DNA of 13,414 nt, taken from assembly GCA_019058515.1 (NCBI GenBank), contig JAHPYY010000137.1, forward strand, positions 1-13,414. The letters are read 5' to 3'. This DNA is from Promethearchaeota archaeon (GTDB taxonomy: Archaea; Asgardarchaeota; Lokiarchaeia; Sigynarchaeales; SOKP01). Positions within the stretch are counted from its first letter, which is position 1; the number at the start of each line of letters is the position of its first letter. Below, in pieces: positions 6,502 through 11,560 of this stretch. The translations under genes were made by a program, and so were the position numbers. A model generated the notes under the pieces. That model was not told where the DNA came from, made no database searches, and worked only from the letters and a program-made list of their open reading frames with translations.

Positions 6502-7992
6502 TTATGCTTTTGTAATTTGAACATACTTTTGATAAATATCTTTCCAATATTCTGAGCCTTCAGGTTTAAATACGGAGGTAGGAAAAGAATTTTTTACTAT
6601 TCGCCTTAATTCTTCTAAATCTTTAACTTCTCCCTTAGCTTTAGCTTGAATTAACAAGTTGCCGATTGTAGTTGCTTCTTTTGGACCAGAAATTACGGGA
6701 ATCTCCAATATATTTGATGCTAATTGATTCAATAAAGAATTTTCACTTCCCCCGCCTATAATGTGTAGAATCTTGATTTTTGATTCTAAAATATCCTCTA
6801 ATTGAGAAATAATATCCTTGTATTTACAAGCTAAACTTTCTAAAATACACCTACCAAATTCTCCGATAGAATTTGGAGCAGGTTGGCTTCTAGAACGACA
6901 ATATTTTTCAATTTCTGATATCATATTGTCTGGATTTAGAAATGCAGAATCGTCAGGATTTATAAATGTGTTTATAGAGTTAATATTCTCGATTTCTCCA
7001 TTAATTTGTTCCCAGGTAAGACTAGGTAATGCTTTATCCCAAATACGTTTACACTCTTGAAGAAACCACATACCAGTTATATTTTTTAAAAACCTAATAG
7101 TCCCATCCACTCCCCCTTCGTTAGTAAAATTATATTTCATTGCTTTTTCGTTGACAAACGGTTGAGTGAGCTCAACTCCAACCAGACTCCAAGTACCGGA
7201 ACTAATGTAAGCCGTCTCATCTCGATTAAATTTCGTTAAATCCATGGGAATTGCAGCCACTGCTGATGCGGTATCGTGGCTTGCGGGTGCAATTACTTCG
7301 GGGGCAACACTGAATCCTACCTCTTTACATATATAGTCCTGTAATTTTCCTAATATAGTACCCGGCTGCTTTATCTCATAAAAAAGAGAAGAATCGAATC
7401 CAAGCTTCTCAATAACATCAAAAGCCCAATTTCTCCGAAATGGATCTATTAATTGAGTAGTAGATGCAATAGAATATTCAGCGATTTTTTTACCAGATAG
7501 CAAGAAGTGTAAGAAATCGGGAACCATTAGAAGAGTTTTGGCAATTTTAAGTTGAGGATCCTCTGAGAATTTCATTGAAAACAATTGAATTGAACTATTG
7601 ATCCGCATAAATTGAATTCCCGTTCGATTAAAGAACTCTTTTTGCGAAACAACCTTTAACGCTTCTTCTAACATACCTTCGGTTCGGTTATCTCGATAGT
7701 GGTAGTTATATCCTATTGGACGATCTTTTTCGTCTAAAAGAACGAAATCAACGCCCCAAGTGTCGATACCAATTCCTTCAATAGGAGTGTTAAATCTTTC
7801 GTTGTATTTCTTTAAGCCGTTAAGAATTTCTTCGTACAAATTCAACATGTTCCAATATAAAGAATCAATTATTCTTGTAGCGTAATTTGGAAAACGATAG
7901 ATTTCGTTTAACTCAAGTTGACCGTTTTCAAGTATACCTACAATCGCTCTGCCAGAACTTGCTCCTAAATCGAAAGCTAGGTAATTTCCCAT
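6502..7992 (-). CDS. rhaB: Rhamnulokinase (FGGY family)
   Basis: A 496-residue FGGY carbohydrate kinase. The best match is L-rhamnulokinase, which phosphorylates L-rhamnulose at O1 with ATP in the cytoplasm. The N-terminal ATP/phosphate loop AFDLGASSGRA lies at 6-16. GIDTWGVDF (75-83) and HYRDNRT (98-104) are rhamnulokinase-like. The catalytic base is expected at Asp240 in ASHDTASAV (238-246). SSGTWSLVG (264-272) and the C-terminal adenosine motif IIGGGSENSLLNQ (411-423) complete the two actin-like lobes. Length is normal for RhaB. No rhamnose isomerase or aldolase gene lies in the window, so the pathway must be completed elsewhere, and another 6-deoxy-ketose such as fuculose is a possible substrate. 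Transcription appears to start from a TATA element shared with the divergent RNase P RNA gene. Confidence 0.9.
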   Translation of the reverse strand: MGNYLAFDLGASSGRAIVGILENGQLELNEIYRFPNYATRIIDSLYWNMLNLYEEILNGLKKYNERFNTPIEGIGIDTWGVDFVLLDEKDRPIGYNYHYRDNRTEGMLEEALKVVSQKEFFNRTGIQFMRINSSIQLFSMKFSEDPQLKIAKTLLMVPDFLHFLLSGKKIAEYSIASTTQLIDPFRRNWAFDVIEKLGFDSSLFYEIKQPGTILGKLQDYICKEVGFSVAPEVIAPASHDTASAVAAIPMDLTKFNRDETAYISSGTWSLVGVELTQPFVNEKAMKYNFTNEGGVDGTIRFLKNITGMWFLQECKRIWDKALPSLTWEQINGEIENINSINTFINPDDSAFLNPDNMISEIEKYCRSRSQPAPNSIGEFGRCILESLACKYKDIISQLEDILESKIKILHIIGGGSENSLLNQLASNILEIPVISGPKEATTIGNLLIQAKAKGEVKDLEELRRIVKNSFPTSVFKPEGSEYWKDIYQKYVQITKA

Positions 7993-8014
7993 AACAAATA
8001 GAATTTGTAATAAG

Positions 8015-8022
8015 ATTTAAAT
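8015..8022. promoter_or_regulatory. Palindromic TATA element shared by rhaB and the RNase P RNA gene
   Basis: ATTTAAAT is a perfect palindrome. Its centre lies 26.5 nt from the inferred 5' end of RNase P RNA (8045, plus strand) and 26.5 nt from the rhaB start codon (7992, minus strand). Both distances suit archaeal TATA-to-start spacing, so one element could serve both directions, with rhaB leaderless. Confidence 0.55.
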
Positions 8023-8044
8023 TCTCACGATGATTTAAGCTAAT

Positions 8045-8386
8045 GGAACGAGTCGCATATGGAGCTGACGGTAGGACTAATTTCTGTTGGTCCAGCTGAG
8101 GAACCTCGCCTCTCACTTCCAAGCGGGGTGTAGAGAACTACTACGACGAGAGTCGTACTTTAGCAACAGAAACGACACTGCCTTACTACGCGTATTGATG
8201 ACTTGGGTCTAAGCCAAAGAAATTGTAGCAAGGAACGGTTGGAACGAGCTAAAACTCCGGAGCAAGGCCAAATGAAAGCGATGAATACTTGGAGCGAGCT
8301 TTAGGTAGGCCGCTTAGTTAGATGCTCCAACTGATTCCGGTGACGGAAGCAGGTACAAAAAGGCGGGTATATATGCGAAGCGTTCT
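8045..8386 (+). ncRNA. rnpB: RNase P RNA
   Basis: The catalytic RNA of RNase P, which removes 5' leaders from tRNA precursors. It is about 342 nt and stands out as GC-rich in an AT-rich window. All universal core elements occur in order: a CR-I-like GAGGAACCTCGCC near 8098-8110; CR-II/III GCAACAGAAAC at 8163-8173; CR-IV GGAGCAAGGCCAAAT at about 8259-8273; CR-V TAGGTAGGCCGCTTAG followed by AGATG at about 8302-8324; and the 3' ACAAAA with GGCGGG. The ends pair as helix P1: 8046-8050 with 8381-8385 and 8054-8060 with 8371-8377, around a small internal loop. P3 is 8074-8080 with 8087-8093. This agrees with an archaeal type A RNA, but I could not fold it fully. The ends are set from P1 and could be off by a few bases. 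It is divergent from rhaB. Confidence 0.93.
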
Positions 8387-8388
8387 AA

Positions 8389-8393
8389 TTTTT
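8389..8393 (+). terminator. T-run terminator of RNase P RNA
   Basis: Five T residues begin three bases after the end of the P1 helix, in a T-rich stretch that continues past 8430. This fits termination right after the mature 3' end. Confidence 0.45.
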
Positions 8394-8443
8394 ATTATCG
8401 TATCTCATAATCTTATTTATTTTATCCTTTCATAGTCATTATC

Positions 8444-8452
8444 AAAAAAAAA
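8444..8452 (-). terminator. T9 terminator (minus strand) after the seven-helix protein gene
   Basis: Nine A residues on the plus strand give a T9 on the minus strand, about 38 nt after the stop of the gene ending at 8490. No stem-loop is seen. Confidence 0.55.
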
Positions 8453-8489
8453 GATATGAAAAAATCTCAGATTTTAAAACTTAATGCAA

Positions 8490-9221
8490 CTACTCCCTTA
8501 CAAGACGATTTGCGATCCCTTCAGGCAATAAAAAGCCTAAATAGAATTCAATCACGCTTAATACAAGCAAGATGTATACGATGATTATAGCTGGTATAAA
8601 TGTTGGCAATGCAATTTGAAGAACTGCAGCAATAGTAAATGTGATTATTGCTATTAAAATAAATCTCCCTTTCCATTTAATTTTTAAATCAACTGATTCC
8701 AAAGATTTCTTAGTAAAGAGTAAACCACTAATAATAGCGACCAAATACATGAAACCTTGAAAAGCTTGTCCAAATAGATTATATTGAAAGTTTATGACTC
8801 CGTTTTCCGTAGCCAGCAGATAAGGATCTATGAATAATAATGTGAGATATACAATTTCGTAAACAAAAGTAATAGCTGTGAAGATTAAAACAATTTTATT
8901 CTTGTTTTCTGGATATAACAATAAGCTAAAAGTATAGATCCAAAATATTACTGTTAATGGAAAGAAAACACCGCTCAAAAATAACAATAAAAATAGATTG
9001 AATGCTACATCCATAATCAAATAGTTGATAAAAGAAAAAGCGCTACCCCACCACGATGAGCCCAGAACAATCCATGTAATTCCAAAAGACAGTAATTCCT
9101 TTTGTTTAAATTTAACAAATTTTAAACCTATTTTGACTCCAATAAAACAACTTATCACTGTATAAATTATGCTAAAAGTTCCGTGGAGAATTTCTATATC
9201 AGTTAATCCTTCTAATCCCAT
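8490..9221 (-). CDS. Uncharacterised seven-helix membrane protein
   Basis: A 243-residue protein with seven hydrophobic segments at about 12-34, 43-66, 72-102, 108-131, 150-169, 186-206 and 209-231. The positive residues of the loops (KFKQK at 37-41, KNK at 107-109, KK at 171-172, KIKWK at 180-184) would place the C-terminus inside. It ends in VIEFYLGFLLPEGIANRL (223-240), a tail I associate with a large family of seven-helix proteins in Lokiarchaeia, although I cannot confirm this without a search. There is no retinal lysine in a recognisable rhodopsin context and no soluble domain, so neither a rhodopsin nor a kinase can be claimed. A TATA-like box lies about 25 nt before the ATG, so the transcript is probably leaderless and monocistronic. 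Function unknown; a receptor or sensory role is only a guess from topology. Confidence 0.7.
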   Translation of the reverse strand: MGLEGLTDIEILHGTFSIIYTVISCFIGVKIGLKFVKFKQKELLSFGITWIVLGSSWWGSAFSFINYLIMDVAFNLFLLLFLSGVFFPLTVIFWIYTFSLLLYPENKNKIVLIFTAITFVYEIVYLTLLFIDPYLLATENGVINFQYNLFGQAFQGFMYLVAIISGLLFTKKSLESVDLKIKWKGRFILIAIITFTIAAVLQIALPTFIPAIIIVYILLVLSVIEFYLGFLLPEGIANRLVRE

Positions 9222-9241
9222 AAATTCACTAATTATTGCTA

Positions 9242-9250
9242 AATTATAAA
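9242..9250 (-). promoter_or_regulatory. TATA box of the seven-helix protein gene
   Basis: On the minus strand this reads TTTATAATT and is centred about 25 nt before the ATG at 9221. No ribosome binding site lies between, which fits a leaderless transcript. Confidence 0.55.
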
Positions 9251-9297
9251 TAATTTTAGGTTAAAGACCCCATATAAGACAACAATGGCAATACCCA

Positions 9298-10356
9298 TTA
9301 ATTATACTTGTTTATTAATTCTTGCGTTTTTTTAACATGTTTAGATTGCTCAGATCTATTCTTTTTAATTAGTAAACCTCGTAGCCATGAAGGCACATTC
9401 CAATATTCTGTCCATCCGTTTCCCTTGGTCTTAAATTTCTTCTTACTCTCGTTTAACTCAAAAGAAACGCTAGACCTGTTGTAAATAACGATATTAAGGT
9501 TTGTTCGTAAAAATTTCGTGTTAATTTCAAGATTTAAATTTGGACAGATAATCGTAAGTTCGTGAGGAAATTTCATTCTACTGCCTTGTTCTCTCTTAAA
9601 TTCTTTAGGAACGATTGTGTAGTTCTCCTCAACTTTAGGCAAAAACTCGTCGTAATAAGAGAAGTATAAAAATTTAAAATTCCCTTTGTAATCTCCGTGT
9701 GGTTTAACATCAGCGTACATAATAGAAGCGTGTTCATTATACAAGCGAGCCCAATGCCAGTTCTTATTAGTCTGGAGTAGATGTGAGGTACCCCAAGGAT
9801 GGTCGTGGTATCCTTCTCCGTTGATATCGTAAGATTCTTGGAATAGAGTAAGATTTCCTTTACCTTCCATTCTGGGAGCTGCAAAATTTACGCAGTTGAT
9901 TAGATCCTCCTGCTTTTTATGTGTAAAGTACACACCATTCTTACTTACCTTGAAACCTTGATGAAGTGGTTTGAATTTGATATTAACCCTTAATATTTTT
10001 AAGTCTACATGCAACTCATACGATGAGATGATGTTTTCCTTGTCTTTAATAACTTTTAGATAACTGTTACCTATGGAAATCACAGCTTCGTTCGTTTGTT
10101 TATTATATTTCAGATTGTACTCGTCTTTAGGATAAATTTCAACTAAAGTATCCTTTTTATCTTTTACAATATATTCCACATAAACACTAGGGTTAATTTC
10201 GTGCGTAAATATGTCTTTTCTTTTTAGTATTATAACTAACGATATATTGTTATCGCATTCAATATCGAAATACCACCATTCAAATGAATTTTTGTAATTA
10301 GTTATCTGATCGTTTGATAGCTGAGGAAGATCATCGCTGAAATTAGTTAAAATCAC
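9298..10356 (-). CDS. CrtC/AttH-like lipocalin-fold protein
   Basis: A 352-residue protein resembling carotenoid 1,2-hydratase (CrtC, hydroxyneurosporene synthase) and the AttH group, which have two lipocalin-like beta-barrel domains. Typical motifs are FEWWYFD (25-31), PRMEGKG (161-167), GEGYHDHPWG (180-189) with the His-Asp-His cluster, WHWAR (200-204) and GWTEYW (314-319). No signal peptide is seen. CrtC hydrates carotenoid end groups; AttH relatives have other or unknown roles, and related proteins act on isoprenoid lipids. No carotenoid gene lies in the window, so a hydrophobic or isoprenoid substrate is the most that can be inferred. The start is GTG: an in-frame stop lies two codons upstream, and the FEWWYFD position fits the family. 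A TATA box about 29 nt upstream implies a leaderless GTG-start transcript. Confidence 0.75.
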   Translation of the reverse strand: MILTNFSDDLPQLSNDQITNYKNSFEWWYFDIECDNNISLVIILKRKDIFTHEINPSVYVEYIVKDKKDTLVEIYPKDEYNLKYNKQTNEAVISIGNSYLKVIKDKENIISSYELHVDLKILRVNIKFKPLHQGFKVSKNGVYFTHKKQEDLINCVNFAAPRMEGKGNLTLFQESYDINGEGYHDHPWGTSHLLQTNKNWHWARLYNEHASIMYADVKPHGDYKGNFKFLYFSYYDEFLPKVEENYTIVPKEFKREQGSRMKFPHELTIICPNLNLEINTKFLRTNLNIVIYNRSSVSFELNESKKKFKTKGNGWTEYWNVPSWLRGLLIKKNRSEQSKHVKKTQELINKYN

Positions 10357-10380
10357 TTTTTAATCAACACCTGATTAATG

Positions 10381-10388
10381 TTATATTA
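10381..10388 (-). promoter_or_regulatory. TATA box of the CrtC-like gene
   Basis: On the minus strand this reads TAATATAA, centred about 28-29 nt before the GTG start at 10356. Its position supports the GTG start and a leaderless transcript. Confidence 0.5.
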
Positions 10389-10532
10389 CTTTAATTAAGC
10401 GATTATTTTAATCTTACTTAATTTCTTAAACTTCCTTTAAAGCTGTTGAGATTAAAAATGTTTCAGTTTTCGTCAACAATTTATATCTTATGAATAAATA
10501 ATCAAACCAGAATAAGAATTATAAGCGATTTA

Positions 10533-10541
10533 ATTATAAAA
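10533..10541 (+). promoter_or_regulatory. Possible TATA box of the surface protein gene
   Basis: ATTATAAAA is centred about 50 nt before the ATG at 10587, which would leave a leader of roughly 24 nt. No convincing ribosome binding site is seen in that leader. The rest of the 230-nt gap between the divergent genes holds nothing else I can recognise. Confidence 0.3.
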
Positions 10542-10586
10542 TAAAGTTTCCTACTCATTAGCAAGGTTAAATACTGTGATTTGACT

Positions 10587-11414
10587 ATGAAAAGTAAAAA
10601 AATAACTCTAACATCCCTCTTATGGTTAATTTCTTTGCTAGCAGTTTCATTTAGCGTTTATGCAGCAAGCGACGACTACAAAATTGTAGAAAATACTCTG
10701 TATATATACGAAATTCAAAGTTTAAACGAGGAGTTAATAGAGAAAGTGTTCGTTGATGATAAGGTGATAAATCTAGGGGAGAACCCAGAAATCGGACTAA
10801 TACGTGCGCACAATGTCACGAATATCGAGTGGCAAAAGGACTATAATTCTTTAACTGGGACTCATAATGTGTGGAAGGTCGAATTTTGGTATTGGAATTG
10901 GTTAAGTGAGGGGTGGACGGACGATGAGGAGGATTTTGTAAATCCCGACGAGTCAAAAATTTATAAATCTACTGATATTTACGTGTTTGAAAATCCCGTA
11001 GCATGGCCTAAGCTAATCACACATAGCATCCCTGGTATACTCGTTTTTACTGGTGTTCCAACTCCGGTGTCTAACTATCTGGCTAACTTACGTCATATTG
11101 ATTCTTCTGATTACAGAACTAGCGCTGAAGGTAACGCTTTAATGGTTAAGATATACGCACAGTACGACAGTAGGCTTGATGAAGATTACATTATATGGTA
11201 TGTATGGAACGATCAGGGCGAGTTCGAAGCGGAAGTAGGTACAACCGCGGATAATCAAATCATTTATAAAGTCGGATTAAAGGCACGCGTACTTCCAACT
11301 AATTCTTCAAGTATATCAGGATACGAATTACCCTTTCTACTCGGAGCAGGCGGCATTTCTATTTTAGGAATTGCTATTCTAATAGTCAAGAGAAAATTAA
11401 ATACGATTTCGTGA
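10587..11414 (+). CDS. Secreted surface protein with C-terminal membrane anchor
   Basis: A 275-residue protein. Residues 1-26 form a signal peptide: KSKK, then a hydrophobic stretch at 7-22, with likely cleavage after VYA at 24-26. Residues 27-240 are an exposed domain rich in Trp, Tyr and acidic residues, including WKVEFWYWNWLSEGW (96-110) followed by an acidic stretch. The C-terminus has SGYELPF (244-250), a hydrophobic helix at about 249-267 and a KRK stop. This resembles the C-terminal sorting signals of archaeal surface proteins, in particular the GY-helix-KKR type that I associate with Lokiarchaeal proteins. The ectodomain matches nothing I recognise. ATG 10587 is chosen over the in-frame TTG at 10581 because it directly precedes the lysine-rich signal-peptide start. 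Two potential N-glycosylation sites (NVT 76-78, NSS 239-241) are present. Confidence 0.75.
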   Translation: MKSKKITLTSLLWLISLLAVSFSVYAASDDYKIVENTLYIYEIQSLNEELIEKVFVDDKVINLGENPEIGLIRAHNVTNIEWQKDYNSLTGTHNVWKVEFWYWNWLSEGWTDDEEDFVNPDESKIYKSTDIYVFENPVAWPKLITHSIPGILVFTGVPTPVSNYLANLRHIDSSDYRTSAEGNALMVKIYAQYDSRLDEDYIIWYVWNDQGEFEAEVGTTADNQIIYKVGLKARVLPTNSSSISGYELPFLLGAGGISILGIAILIVKRKLNTIS

Positions 11415-11431
11415 ATATATTGTCGTACTTT

Positions 11432-11440
11432 AAAAAAAAA
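11432..11440 (-). terminator. T9 terminator (minus strand) after the beta-mannosidase gene
   Basis: Nine A residues on the plus strand give a T9 on the minus strand, with a second A6 at 11443-11448. They lie about 120 nt after the stop of the minus-strand gene ending at 11561. Confidence 0.4.
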
Positions 11441-11484
11441 TTAAAAAATTGCTTATTTATGGAAATATTTTACGAGATTCAATT

Positions 11485-11498
11485 ATGCTTATAAGCAT
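11485..11498. repeat. Perfect 14-bp palindrome between convergent genes
   Basis: ATGCTTATAAGCAT is its own reverse complement. It sits in the gap between the ends of the surface protein gene and the beta-mannosidase gene, where no promoter is expected. It could be a protein-binding site or chance. Confidence 0.45.
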
Positions 11499-11560
11499 GA
11501 ACTTAATTTTTGACTTAATCCTCTCTAAAATCAAATAATGTATATTACTTTTAGAGTTTT

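Noticed and set aside
7928..8122. 64-residue open frame on the minus strand across the rhaB/RNase P gap
   Set aside because: It runs through the RNase P RNA and the rhaB start in another frame; the RNA evidence explains this sequence better.
10581..10586. TTG at 10581 as start of the surface protein
   Set aside because: An ATG two codons later begins a normal lysine-rich signal peptide.
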